Both the position numbers and the translations under genes were made by a program. A DNA stretch of 64,000 nucleotides. Source: Orobanche coerulescens (lineage: Eukaryota; Streptophyta; Magnoliopsida; Lamiales; Orobanchaceae). Location of the stretch: assembly GCA_033398695.1 (NCBI GenBank), contig CM065803.1, forward strand, positions 48,413,501 to 48,477,500, read 5' to 3'. Below the pieces are notes generated by a model, which did not search any database, was not told the origin of the DNA, and saw only the letters and a list, made by a program, of their open reading frames with translations. Below are positions 52,381-64,000 of the stretch, piece after piece; the stretch's first letter is position 1; every line of letters starts with the position of its first letter.

Positions 52381-55300
52381 TCCTCCGCGTATTTACGAGA
52401 TGAAGAAGTCAGACGATCAGAACACAGCTGTTGCATCAGGTACGATTCAGATCCTTTTGCAACCAGTTAGTGTCTTATTCAATTCAGGAGCTACGCATTC
52501 TTTTATATCTTTGAACTGTGTTAATCATTTGAAAATCTCGTGCTTGTATGATTGTGAACCTTATGTTGTGGGATTACCGAGCGGAGAGAAAATTGTGGGA
52601 ACCCTAGAAACTAGAGAGTTTCCAGTGTCTATAGGAGGGAGAGATTGGCCATCAAATCTTATTGTAGTTGACATACATGGTGATGACTTAATTCTCGGAG
52701 ACGATTGGCTCAACCGTTATGGAGCTATTCTGAATTACCGAAAGAGAGTCATTTCTATCATTGATGATGACGGATCTGAACACTTATTCTGAGGATGGAG
52801 ACCGGAAAGCTCGGGAAAATTGATCAAAGCAATGAAGGCCGTGAAATTACTGAAGCAGGGATGTCATGGACTTTGGTGCTATGCCATGAGGAAAGAGGAA
52901 AGAGTAGAGCTCTCATCTATTCCAATTGTAAATGAATTCTCAGATGTATTTCCTGACGAACTACCTGGGTTACCTCCGCAGAGAGAAGTGGAGTTTACTA
53001 TTGAATTAGAGCCTGGAGCCGCTCCTATTTCTAGAGCACCATACCGCATGGCGCCAACCGAGATGTATGAACTAAAGAAGCAACTAGAGGAGTTATTACA
53101 GAAGGGTTATATTCAACCTAGCGTTTCTCCTTGGGGAGCGCCCGTTCTCTTTGTCCGGAAGAAAGACGGATCCCTTCGAATATGTATTGATTACAGGGAG
53201 CTCAACAAAGTGACAGTCAAGAATAAGTATCCTATACCTCGGATCGACGACTTGTTTGATCAATTACAAGGAGCAAGGGTGTTCTCGAAGATTGACTTGC
53301 GATCAGGATACCATCAGTTGAGAATTAAGGAATCGGATATACCGAAATCTACTTTCAGATCCCGGTACGGGCATTATGAATTTGTAGTGATGCCATTTGG
53401 ACTTACCAATGCTCCTGCGGTATTCATGCAATCGATGAATTGGGTATTCTTAGAATACTTGGATAAATTTGTGGTCGTCTTCATTGATGACATCTTGATA
53501 TATTCGAAGGACACAGAGGAGCATGCCGAACATTTGCGTGTGGTTTTGAGCACCTTGAGGAAGGAACAGCTGTATGCAAAGCTTTCCAAATGCGAGTTCT
53601 GGCTTAGGGAAGTAACTTTCCTTGGGCATGTGATATCAGCTGACGGAGTTCAGGTGGACCCTAAGAAAGTCGAAGCAATCTTGGAATGGGAAGCTCCTAA
53701 TAACGTGAAAGAAGTCCGGAGTTTCTTGGGACTTGCTGAATATTATCGCCGTTTTGTAGAGGGATTTTCCAAAATTGCTCGTCCGCTCACTCAGCTGTTA
53801 CAGAAAACTCAAAAGTTCACATGGGATGAGAAATGCCAGGCTGGTTTTGATGAACTTAAGAAGAGACTGACGACAGCACCTATATTAGCGTTACTGATGG
53901 AACCGATGGATTCATGGTATCTGACGCTTCAAATCAAGGTCTGGGATGTGTGTTGATGCAGAAGGATAAGGTGATTGCCTATGCTTCTCGGCAGTTGAAA
54001 CCGTACGAGGTTAATTACCCGACTCATGATCTGGAGCTAGCAGCTGTAGTCTTTGCATTGAAAACTTGGAGACATTATTTGTACGACACTCATTGTCAGA
54101 TCTTTACAGATCATAAGAGCCTCAAGTACATTTTCAGCCAGAAAGAATTAAACATGAGGCAGAGAAGGTGGCTGGAATTGATCAAGGATTACGACTTGGA
54201 GATTCTCTATCATCCGGGTAAAGCAAACGTAGTAGCCGATGCATTGAGCCGTAAACCTGTTTCTCTTCGAGTGTTGGAAGCACTTACATCCCAAACCAGC
54301 ATTCAACGGGAACTGATCCGTGAAGGGATTGAATTATGGGCACCAGGAATCCAAGGGCAACTATATGTGATGGAACTGACTTCATCACTAGTTGAGGAGA
54401 TCAAATCTAAGCAGTTGAACGATTCTCTGATCCTTCGGTTATGTGACGAATTAAAGAAAGGAAAGGCCCCAGGATTCGTGATACAAGATGATGGAGTTCT
54501 GAGATTTCAGAGTCGACTTTGCATTCCCGATGATGATGATTTGAGACGGACAATTCTGAAGGAAGCTCATAGCGCGCCTTATTCTATTCACCCGGGCAGC
54601 AGTAAGATGTATAAGGATCTAAAACAAAACTTCTGGTGGGGAAATATGAAGAAGGACGTAGCAGAGTACGTTTCGAAGTGTTTGACTTGTCAGTAGGTTA
54701 AGATTGAACATCAGCGACCTGCCGGAATGTTAAAGCCGCTTCCGATCCCTGAGTGGAAGTGGGAGGATATCTCGATGGATTTCATCACCAATATGCCAAG
54801 GACCAAAACGGGAATGAACATGATTTGGGTTATAGTTGATCGACTAACCAAGTCGGCTCATTTCTTAGGAATTAAAGATACTTGGGGACCCGAGACATTG
54901 GCGCGAGTATTTATTGCAGAGATAGTCAGATTACATGGGACACCGAAGACCATTATTTCAGATCCGGATGGTCGTTTCGTGTCGCACTTTTGGAAGGCAG
55001 TTCATAGGGCTTTGGGGACCAAGCTAAACTTTATCACGGCTTATCATCCTCAGACGGACGGTCAGTCCGAAAGGACTATACAAACAGTAGAAGACATGCT
55101 TAGAGCTTGTGCTTTGGATTGGTCAACTGATTGGGAAGTTCATTTGCCGTTGATTGAATTCACCTACAATAATAGTTGGCATGCTTCTATTAAGATGGCA
55201 CCATTTGAAGTTTTGTACGGGAGAATATGCCGATCACCCCTGTGCTGGGATGATTCTTCGGATTTGATCGGGACGGAACCGGAATTGATAGTTCAGACTC

Positions 55301-55902
55301 AAGAGAAGATAGCTTTGATTCGAGAAAGACTGTTGACTTCCCAGAGTCGACAGAAGTCTTATGCAGATGTACGTCGTCGCCCTCTAGAGTTCGACATTGG
55401 GGACCACGTACTATTGAAGGCGTCTCCTACACGAGAAATTTTCCGTTTTGGGAGGAAAGGTAAGTTAAGTCCGAGATATATCGGGCCATTTGAGATCCTC
55501 GAGCGAGTTGGAGATTTAGCATACAGGTTGGCCTTACCGCCATCGCTGAGTCACGTTCACAGTGTGTTTCACGTATCCCAATTGCAGAAGTATGTACGAG
55601 ACCCCAGTCACGTCATTGATTTCGACGAGATCGAGATAGCTAATGACGGTACCTTCGAAGAGAGACCAATCAAGATACTTGAGAGTCGGATCAAACAATT
55701 GAGGAATAAACCAATACACTTGGTTAAAGTACAATGGTCACGACACGGAGTTGAAGAGGCCACTTGGGAAATGGAGGACAGTATGAAGGCTAGATATCCA
55801 GAGTTGTTTTCATCTTACGTTTCGGGACGAAACTTCTTTTTAGGGAGGAAGGATGTAGTACCCGAGATTTCTGATATGTATTTGGAACTTGTGATATTGT
55901 AA
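52381..55902 (+). pseudogene. Element G pol: protease, RT, RNase H, integrase and chromodomain, stop codon lost
   Basis: Protease has LFNSGATHSFI (catalytic Asp to Asn) and ILGDDWL, then a TGA at 52790-52792. RT is open at 52793-53890 ([53 protein letters not shown] at about 53480). A frameshift at about 53900 precedes RNase H ([21 protein letters not shown]). Integrase has HSAPYSIHP to CLTC, a TAG at 54694-54696, MDFIT, SDPDGRF (Arg to Pro) and [15 protein letters not shown]. The chromodomain (HLVKVQWSRHGVEEATWE) is followed by YPELFSSY: the usual TAA is TAC, so the frame runs through the purine tract into the LTR to 55902. Confidence 0.9.
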
Positions 55903-58241
55903 TTGTTGCACTTTGATCTAAGTATTATTCTCCGTATTTCATAATCCGGTGTTGTTGAGCGTATGATTTCATGAATGTGATTTAAAATTGTGATTCTGCG
56001 CATGTAGCGCACGCTATCGTCTAAGTGTAGCGTACGCTAACTTGGATCTATAGCGCACGCTGTGAAGGAACCTTAGCGCACGCTACACGTGGTCAATATG
56101 ATTGAGATGTGTTGGTAGGTGAGATCAGGCCGGGGATCTTGGTCGGATTATGTCGGGATGAACCTGGACGGCTTTCGGGAAAAAGCCAAGTCAACGCGTT
56201 AGCGCACGCTACTCGTATGAGGATAGCGCACGCTAAAGGCTGAGTACAGTGAAATCAGTAAGTTTTAAATAGCCGTTAGTGCACGCTATGAATATGGACT
56301 AGCGCGCGCTAATAACCATTTTCTATAAATAGGACAACATCCTTTTTCGTATTTTCAGTCTTTTCACTTCCCACATCTTAATCCTTATACTTAGAGTATC
56401 ACTCTCTTCATCCTAAACACTTCATATCAGCATCCTAGCTCGTGTTGAAGATTGTAGATCATTGGGGATTGGTGTTCAAGCCTTCGGCGTTGGATTGCTT
56501 CGAATTCCTCCTTGTTCTTCACTACTTTGAGGTAGGTGATTCTTCACCAATATTAAGTACTAGTATGAAGGACGTTTTGATCATGATTATCTAGTCAGTT
56601 AAATTCATTAGTAGTCGAACATCATGTGTTAGAAGGATATTTTTGACGTTTCGGCACTTATTCATCGTATAATCCATTGAACCTTTTTAGTATATGGACT
56701 CCTAAGCATATTCATGTATCTTCAAACCGATTATGACCAGTAGGTGGAGATTATCAAGTTGTTATGTTTTACACATTGGAATCATGCGTTTTGGAACGTA
56801 GGACGAAGGGAACTTAGGATACTTTCTCGAGATCAAGATGAATTTTGATGATAATACGTACCCTTGTATCTTGTAGTCGTTTAATCCGTAGAGATCTTTC
56901 ACAAACCGTATGAGCATGATATGCACGGAGATGACATGTATTTTCACTGAAGATTCATGAGTTTTTATCAAGTTTTTACCCAGTAGTGACTTCCATGCAC
57001 GGTTAGCGGACGCTAAAATGTAAATATTAACGTGCGCTATCGGGAATGAGTAACGTACGCTACGTTGGGTACGTAACGTACGTTATGTCATCGAGCAGGC
57101 GATCGGTACATTGAGAGGGTATCGATTACCACGGCTAGCGCACGCTAATATTGGTCATTTACGTACGTTAACGGACAGGCTTAGCGCACGTTACGTATGG
57201 TACGTAGCGTACGCTAAGTAGTTCAGGCAGATTGCATTTTTAGAGCTTGCGGCCGTAAACCGGATTGTTAGACATTCGTACGGCATGAGATGAATTCTTT
57301 ATTATTTCTTAGGTCCGAGCCTTGCATAGGGGACGATCGAGGGGCGGTGACATACGGACGCGTGTCATTTGTTGGAGTATTTCCGTTCTTGCCATTTTCG
57401 AGGCAAGTATCATATGTTGAGTTTGATTTATATTGGAACTTTGATCATGCATATGGTTTTGTTCATGTTGTTGAATATGAGATTTATTTCTGTAAATTCT
57501 CGTGGTGTTCGTTGTTAATCGTTCGTATTGATGAAAATATTGAAATGCATATATGTATGCATAATTGATTGGTTTATGGTATAAATGATCCGAGGGGGTC
57601 ATGAGGATCTATGCTGAGGGCGCTGAATCGAATGTGCACCATGCATTGGTCCGACGGGATCATCATGGGGATCTATGCTGAGGGCGCTGGATCGCTGGAC
57701 GGGTTTTCCACCATGCGTTGGTCCGACGGGATCATCATGGGGATCTATACCAAGGGCGCTGGATTACCCTGTATTGTGTTGATGGAATCGTGAGGATTCA
57801 CATCGTTGGATTCCGATGACGGAAGTCCGTTTTGCATGATTTATGATTCACTGATGATTTTTGTATTATGATACTTGTACTAGCATTGTTTTGCTTACCC
57901 CTTCGGGGGTGGACATTGTTTTGATGTTCAGGTAGCCGAGGAGCGGGGAAGCAACCACAGTACCGACAGGACGATGAAATGGCTCAGTGATGTGGTTGAT
58001 GTTTATTGTTATTATGATTTGTCTTCTTGGTTCACTTTAGTACTCGAGTACGTGTGTTCTAATATTGTCATTTTCGATATGGTTGTATAAGTTAACTCTT
58101 TGGATCAGTTGAACCAGTTCTGTACTTTGAATTTCAGTTGTAAGGTTGAATTATATTTACATTTCTTTTATTTAGCCTTGTAAATCCTTACTTAAAGGGT
58201 TTACTGCGCTGTAATTATTCCGAATATCTCGGGGTGTTACA
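55854..58241 (+). repeat. Element G 3' LTR
   Basis: Begins TGTAGTACCCGAG after GGGAGGAAGGA and ends GGGGTGTTACA. It pairs with 48562-50958. Confidence 0.96.
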
Positions 58242-58246
58242 AATAT
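58242..58246. repeat. Target-site duplication AATAT, right copy (element G)
   Basis: Identical to 48557-48561. F1 sequence resumes, and its ORF stop lies four bases on. Confidence 0.95.
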
Positions 58247-58250
58247 CAGC

Positions 58251-59576
58251 TCAGGAACTGGTGCCAGTCTCATCCGGGGAGGAGGGTGGTGTAGGTGGCC
58301 TGACTGGTGGAATGAAGGGTCCGTCCGGATGGAGTATATGGCTCGTCCATGCAGCTAAATAGTCCTGATGATAAGCATCCCTCGCCGCTAAGCGCCTCTC
58401 CGCATGCCGATTGGCCCGGCGGGCCTGCTCGCGCATCTCCTTTCGAATAGCTGCGAGGAGGCTGTCTCTCTCTGCCCGCATCTCCTCCCTCAGGCTGTCA
58501 AACATCGCCTGAAGGTGCTCTCTCGCTGGCGGTGGAGTGGACTCAGTCTGATCCTCAGCATCTGCTGCCGGCTCATGAGTCAGAAGTAGTGGCTCGGGAG
58601 AGTGCTCGTGTGGCTCATCGATAAGAAATCCTCGCCCGCGCTCGTGTGCCATCGCTCCACCCCACTGGTCGAAATAGCAGCTAATCCGGTGGTCGATCGG
58701 ACCCTGGGGTGCTATAGAAGGCTCGTCGTCGGACCAAGTCACGCCCGACTGGAGGCATAGGGCACAAATCAGCGAGGGATGTTTTAACCCCGTCTTTGCC
58801 CCTCCCTGGATGCACTGAAATATAGAACGGGACAAACGTGGGGCCACATCAAATCGGAGTCCCGTCGTGATAGTATACAATAATCGGGCACGAGGAAGCA
58901 AGACCGAGCGGATCTGTGATGTAGGGTCGACTCGTGCACAGAGGAAATAAAGCCAGGCTCGCCTGAGCCGACTGAGGCGGGAACTCTTGAAATAGAAAGC
59001 TTTGGAACCCGGGACGCGCGTTTCCCAGACGGAACCCGGCTGAGCAAGTGCTTCCAGCAAATCCTCCCTCGTGAGGCTACTCATAGTCCGTGTGTACTCC
59101 GATTCGTCCACCTCCGGTAGCTCGTACAGCCTCCGAATCGCGGCCATCGAGAAGTCCACTATTTGGCCTCGGACGACGACCTCAGTCCGTGTATCCGGTC
59201 GTCCCATCATCTACCCCGCCTGGATTTGTCGCAATAGAGCACTGGCGTAGAACTCTTGGACAATAGAAATCACCGCCGGCTCGGGTGGCGCAGTGAATCG
59301 AGTCCATCCCATTTCATTGATCATTGCCAATAGCTCGCCGTCTAGGGGGGCGGGAGTGAATCCCCGCTCCAGAATTATTAGACGAGGACAGATTCTCTCG
59401 TTGAATATTCGATGAATGTCAGGATCAGAGAATTGGTGGGATTCCATATCTGTTCGGTTTTGTGATGTTTCCCCTCTTGTGGGGGATGATCGTGTCCTAG
59501 CCCTCGTGCTCAACTTCCTTTTCCGAGCCATGACGAAGTCCCTGAAAAATAAACGCCGGAAATTAGACGACTCCAA
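58251..59576 (-). pseudogene. Element F1 terminal ORF, plant-transposon-protein-like, one in-frame stop
   Basis: The minus frame from 59576 to 58251 is open except for one TAG at 59211-59213 (122 plus 320 codons). The N-terminal part is basic (MARKRKLSTRARTRSS). The middle has ICPRLIILERGFT, EFYASALL, VVVRGQIVDFSMAAIRRLYE and WLYFLCARVDPTS. This pattern I recall as the putative plant transposon protein domain found in and beside Athila-like elements. The C-terminal part is a charged helix, probably a coiled coil (REEMRAERDSLLAAIRKEM), with a Pro-rich end. It lies just inside the F1 purine tract, where Athila elements carry an envelope-like or extra ORF. GC content is well above its surroundings. 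The function is unknown. Confidence 0.6.
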
Positions 59577-59667
59577 TTAACAAGATACCAATCACCACTG
59601 TTAAATTGTGAGAATGAATATAACATTAAAACTCTCACTTTTATATGAAGGACATGATGCTACAATT
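59577..59667 (-). other. F1 sequence upstream of its terminal ORF
   Basis: About 90 bp of AT-rich F1 internal sequence before the E2 insertion. The five bases before E2 are CAATT; the other side is outside the window. Confidence 0.5.
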
Positions 59668-61696
59668 TGTAATATCCGTAATTTTCCCATTTTTAGCAGT
59701 TTCCATTTTTGGTGTATGTCTATTTTTATCGACTCGCTTGTAACCGTTTCGACATTTCGAATCTATTTTGTTCTTGGAGTTTTTCCATTGGGATGAGTTT
59801 TGGTGATGTTTTCACGTAATTTCGTTTTATGACATGTTTTGCCGTATGAACGTTCGATTCTTGTAAAACTCGTTCGTTTTCGTTATTTCTGGGTTTGTAC
59901 AAGTTCGTATGGTTGAGTTGGTCTTGTGGAGACTTTCGGTTCGTAAATCCGACGCCGTTTCGTGATTTTCGGGCACTTGGGCCATTTTTGTAATTTCCTA
60001 ATAGTTTAGGGAATCTCGTTTTCGTTGTCGCATTACGGACCCTCCGGTAGTCGGAATTGTATTTTTTCTTTCAGCACTTAGCTCCGTCGTCTTGTATGCT
60101 TCGTGTTCATGTTCCTGGATTCTGGTCTCGTCGTGTGTATCGTGTATCGTACCCTCGGCGGCTACTGGCGATATGACATCAGCGATCGATTCTTTGTAGC
60201 GCACGCTACCCCTGTTGCCTTGCGTGCGCTACGAAGAAACGATTAGCGACGCTAACCCTTATTGTTAGCGTACGCTAACAGATGTGGCGATAGCCGCTGG
60301 TATCAGCGGCCCGTTAGCGCCACGCTACATATGGCGATTAGCGTGCGCTAACTTCACATTATATAAGCCCAGTAGGCGATTTTGAAGCGTGATTTCATTC
60401 TTTTCCCTTCGTTTCTTCGACGTGCGACCTCAGAGGCGATTTCCATCAGTTCCGATCGGCGTTCTATTCACATTCCATCACCGTAGAGTTGTGCTAACAT
60501 ATTATCATCAGTATAATCGTCATCCATCATCCGAAATCAAGGTAATTTCGTCTAGAACCCTAACTCGTCAAATTTGGGGTTTTTTCCGGGTTTTGCTAAT
60601 TGGAACCGAATTATTCCAGTATGTTATGAAATTCTTCACCGTTTGTGATTGTTGAATGATTCCAAATCCAAATTCCTTGATTTTAATCCGTAAATTATCG
60701 ATACGGGGAGATTTTGCGTAAACCCTCGCCCGTATCAATTGACCGTCTATTGTCGTATGTTGTAACCGGGGGTATGGGTGTATTCCAGTAGAATACTGTT
60801 GTCCGTTGGGACTGAACTATATTTATCCTTCGTTTAGGAACCATCGCTTTCCGCCCGGACCGTTCGTAGTCGTGTTTCATCTCCGTTTCTTCAAACATGT
60901 CTCAAAGGCAAGTACTTTACATTTGTTTACATGTTCTAGTATTTGAATTATGGCTATATGTGGTTGTTGTGGGGAGATATGTGTATGTTCACCTAGGGAC
61001 GGTCCGACGGGGCCTCTAGGGATACGTATTGCCGTGTGTGTGCGTATCACGAACTGTGGTTAGCCACCCAGGGATGTCCGACGGGGCTCTGCGGGGTACG
61101 GTGGCCGTGAGTCTCGTGCCAACGGTTAACTTTGAATTATGATTTGTTGGAGATAATGTGTTTTGTGTGTACATCATAAATATTCCGGAATATAAAATGT
61201 TTTCTAAAATGACTTTTTGGCGCATATATTCATCTGATTAGAATGTAGTTCAAATGGATTGTACTTGCACTAGCAGTTGTCGCTAACCCCTTAAATGGGG
61301 GAAATACTTTTTGTATTTCAGGTATTGATCGTGGGGACAAGCGAGCGCTTGGGCCGTATGAGGATGATGGGCAGGCATGATATTGTCCAGTGTTTGATTT
61401 TCGATGTTATGTCAGTCGGTTACTATTGATGTCTGGTTTTGAGATTTATGTATTATAAAGTTGGTTTAAGTACTCGAGTACTTCCTGTTTGAAATTGTTA
61501 ATGTTGTGTTCCCATTTTGGGAAATGGATTTGACGTCAGATTTTTAATTGTCGGTTGGTAATCTTTTATTTTAATTGTCGTTTTATTAATGATAGTTTGT
61601 CGTTGTCAAATGTCTTGTTGGTATGTTCGCCTGGTGGATTCCACAGTGTGGGGTCCACGGCACTGTAATATGCCCTGAATGTCCTGGGGGTGTTAC
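59668..61696 (+). repeat. Element E2 5' LTR
   Basis: TGTAATATCCGTAATTTTCCC to GGGGGTGTTACA. It has a palindrome array at 60197-60347, some copies with lost bases, and the intron edges AAAG|GCAAGTA (about 60908) and ATTTCAG|GT (about 61321) as in E1. Confidence 0.93.
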
Positions 61697-61816
61697 AGAT
61701 TATGGTATCAGAGCTTAGGTTTATGGATACCTAGGCTGTCGGTCATTTGGGTCTAGTTAAGTGTCGTTTTTGGGACAGTATCACTGCTATGCCATCATCT
61801 TAGTACGCCGGTGCTC

Positions 61817-61918
61817 GTAAGTTTTCCTAACTTGACTCGTTTCACCATTCTGTTCTATTCCTGTCTTAGTATCTTTTGCGTTTTGCGTTTGAATTGTACT
61901 TACCCGTTGCTTCTTCAG
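61817..61918 (+). other. Likely leader intron of E2
   Basis: GGTGCTC|GTAAGTTTTCC to GTTGCTTCTTCAG|AA, 102 nt. In E1 the acceptor is mutated to TTCTTCGT. Here the possible start ATG lies upstream of the intron, unlike A, C and G. Confidence 0.45.
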
Positions 61919-61978
61919 AATTCCTGCTGGTAGAGGACGCGGACGCGGTCGCGGACGCGGTAGGGGACGTGGCGCAGC

Positions 61979-63290
61979 TGTTGCGATATTTCCTACACGC
62001 AAGTGCACGTCATCGTTTACAAGTAATAAAGTGATAAGTAGAGTATCGTTCCCACGAGGATTGAATCTCTAACTACCGACGTTTTCGTATTCCAATTTTA
62101 TTTGAACAATCGAAGTTGGGTTGTTGGAGTAATAACTAAAAGAATTAATAAAAGACTAAACAGAAAACGATAGCTTGAATAAGAGGAATCAAATTATAAA
62201 TAAGTCTAGAGTTCTGAATCCACCTTAATTTATCCGAATTTAATCTTGATTATCCGTAATAAATAATTTTCCCAATTTATTGAAGGCGGAGATTGCTATT
62301 ATATTCTACCGCCTCTCCCGAGGTCAATAGATTTATCTAACGGCGACTAACGCACTCTATCCCTAGGTGAATTATCTCGTCGCTAGGCAAAAAGCATGAA
62401 ATCTCCTAAGGGCCACGTAGTTCCTATGAGTATATTCCTATCTCACGAGAATAAACGGTCCTCACCAATAGTTCCTCACCAAATCTCCTCTCCCGATTCG
62501 AAGTGAATGATTAAATCAATACAACTATTGGCCAGATAATTGCAAGCATTAAACATAATTGGGAAAACTCAATAAAAAGGTAATAAATTGGATAATCTCA
62601 ATCAATTCGTCAAAATAAAGGTTTCATCAAAACCCTAGATTAGGGCTTTAGCCTGACATGCTAACAACTGACAATACAGAATAAATAAACGAAAGCATAA
62701 AATTCAAACGCAGATGAAGCTCGGATTCCTCCGTTCTTCAGCTTCCGCCTTCTGCCTTGAATTCCTCTGCTTTCCTCCTCTTCTCTGTCTCCAAGCTTAA
62801 GCTCCTAGGTTTAGCTCCAATGATTCCCAGATGATTAAATTAGGGTCTTAAGCCCTATTTATAGCTCAGCATCTCCATAAATCGCGTCCGTATTAGTTGG
62901 TTGAAAACTGGCTTCGAAACGGCCCAAAATCCGCGCAGACGTACCAAACCCGCTAAGTGTGCCGCGTTCATCAACTCGTGCCGCGGCACATCGCCAAAAT
63001 CTGAATACAGGGCGTAATTAAATCCTACGTGCCGCGGCTCACATGGGTCATGCCGCGGCACAGTAGGCCTTTACTCGCCTTCGGTGGCGTCTTCCTTTGC
63101 CGCGTCTCGGTTCCTTGTGCCGCGGCTCATAGTCGATTTTGCCGTTTCGCCCGTTTTGCCTCGTTTAAGCTTCCGACTTCAATTTCTGTCATTCATACAA
63201 AATTAAGGCATTAAAAGCTCATTTAGATGATTTCACACTCCAAAATACTACAAAATAATGATAAATAAGCGTATAAAAATACGCCTAACA
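61979..63290 (-). repeat. Element F2 3' LTR (Athila/Tat-like, minus strand)
   Basis: The plus strand runs TGTTGCGATATTTCC to ACGCCTAACA. It shares AAGTGCACG, AAGTAATAAAGTGATAAGTA and CCTCTCCCGAGGTCAATAG with F1. A minus-strand TATA box is at 62855-62863. Upstream of it are GTGCCGCGGCAC-type palindromes (62978-62989, 63029, 63050, 63117). It is inserted in the Arg/Gly-coding start of E2 gag. Confidence 0.75.
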
Positions 63291-64000
63291 AATACCCCCA
63301 AACTTAAGCCTTTGCTTGTCCTCAAGCAAAAAGAATTAAAGTTAATAAAAGAATGTCGTGAATCATCGTGCAACTCATAGTGTTCAACCTAATCAATACT
63401 ATCCTGCCATTTTCTCTAAATAATACGAGTGTCATAAAAGCGAGCCGCACTTTTCGAATAATGATTCCGCAAAGAGATCAAGTTCAGTCCTAGTCATTTG
63501 TTCATGAAGAAAACTCAGCTCAAAGATCAACAAAACATGAGTCAAATCAACCGTCAATATGAAAGGCTAACATAAACAAGCTAGTTCGTCGCGTTCCACA
63601 GTCTAGAGGCACAATTTTTCACGAGTCTCATAACAAATACACCTCGGACAGTATCCCCTTATATAAATATGCTCAAAAATTTGATTCGAGTCGACCACTA
63701 GGTTAGGATCTCGGGATGTTTCATCGGGATAATCCTAGGGTGGAACTTCCATTCTCATGTATTAGGAAACCGTTTGACGTAAAAGACACTCATGGGGCAC
63801 ATGGATGCTTCTAGTTACTAAGTTCCCGTCTACAGCGGAGAAACAACTCGAATACATAATTTCCACATGTCCGAATCAAGGTTGCCGTTTGACGCGAGAG
63901 TAAACAGCGGTTCACGCGAATACCCCCGGTTACTAGGCTCCCTATCATTGGCACATGTGAACTCACTAAATCACTAGTCTAATCGGGGTCGTCGTTTTAC
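63291..64000 (-). mobile_element. Element F2 internal 3' region, runs off the window
   Basis: Begins with a minus-strand purine tract (AAGTTTGGGGGTATT) preceded by GCTTGAGGACAAGCAAAGGC, a recognisable word pair at the 3' end of Athila/Tat-type elements. The rest is noncoding as far as the window shows. Confidence 0.65.

Larger units (their letters stand above)
48562..58241 (+). mobile_element. Element G: full-length chromovirus inserted in F1, best preserved of the window
   Basis: LTRs at 48562-50958 and 55854-58241, primer site at 50963, leader intron, gag and pol in one frame with only one frameshift and three internal stops, and AATAT duplications. The LTRs are nearly identical apart from a cluster of changes at about 57095-57140. 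Base composition is more AT-rich than A, B and E. Confidence 0.96.
59668..61978 (+). mobile_element. Element E2: second copy of the E family, only LTR, leader and start of gag present
   Basis: The LTR 59668-61696 matches E1 closely. Then come the primer site TGGTATCAGAGC (an exact iMet match, about 61702-61713), a leader with donor GTAAGTTTTCC (61817) and acceptor TTCTTCAG (61918), and an Arg/Gly-coding tract (GGTAGAGGACGCGGACGCGG and on). F2 interrupts it at 61979. Confidence 0.9.

Noticed and set aside
58251..59576. Host gene on the minus strand
   Set aside because: It sits directly inside the purine tract of F1 and resembles transposon-associated proteins; the flanks are element sequence on both sides.
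46835..63290. F1 and F2 LTRs as the two ends of one element
   Set aside because: Both are followed on the same side by the purine tract, so both are 3' LTRs on the minus strand and belong to two elements.

Overview
This is a stretch of nuclear DNA from a plant, most likely a eudicot. It is a gene-poor, heterochromatin-like tower of nested LTR retrotransposons around one small gene island. The evidence is several Ty3/gypsy polyproteins with plant-type chromodomains, initiator-Met-tRNA primer sites, tRNA-derived SINEs, foldback MITEs, and one intron-containing PIRL-type leucine-rich-repeat gene. There are no prokaryotic genes, rRNAs or CRISPR arrays.

Layout. (1) 1-23604 is a chromovirus of the Tekay/Del type (element B, 5' end outside the window). 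Its gag/protease junction was split by a complete relative, element A (459-9550, TSD GGCTC). Its reverse transcriptase was split by a reverse-oriented gag-only element, C (10687-19095, TSD TATTC). (2) 23605-34557 is an old minus-strand retroelement (H) whose LTR was split by chromovirus E1 (24600-33510, TSD ATTAT). (3) 34558-about 37050 is the decayed 3' end of a further chromovirus, D. (4) 37050-46834 is the gene island: SINEs with long TSDs, a PIRL gene (39255-44034, three exons) with a MITE in intron 1, and two large foldback elements. (5) 46835-64000 is a minus-strand element of another Ty3/gypsy lineage (F1, Athila/Tat-like). It was split by chromovirus G (48562-58241, TSD AATAT, which looks the youngest) and by a second E copy (E2, from 59668). 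E2 is itself cut by another F-type element (F2, from 61979) that runs off the window.

How the parts work together. Each chromovirus would encode gag (capsid and zinc knuckles), protease, RT, RNase H, integrase and a C-terminal chromodomain in one reading frame. All copies here carry stops or frameshifts. C keeps only gag and would have needed enzymes from a relative.

The most interesting signal is in the noncoding parts. In six chromovirus families the LTRs share (a) an array of a short GC-rich palindrome just upstream of the TATA box, with a different palindrome in different families; (b) a likely GC-AG intron inside the LTR, holding tandem repeats with a shared GTCCGACGGG-like core; (c) a small hairpin between branch point and 3' splice site; (d) a hairpin near the LTR 3' end with compensatory changes between families; and (e) a second likely intron ending at the gag start. 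These look like a conserved RNA-level control system that I do not know to be described. This is inference from reading the sequence and has not been computed.
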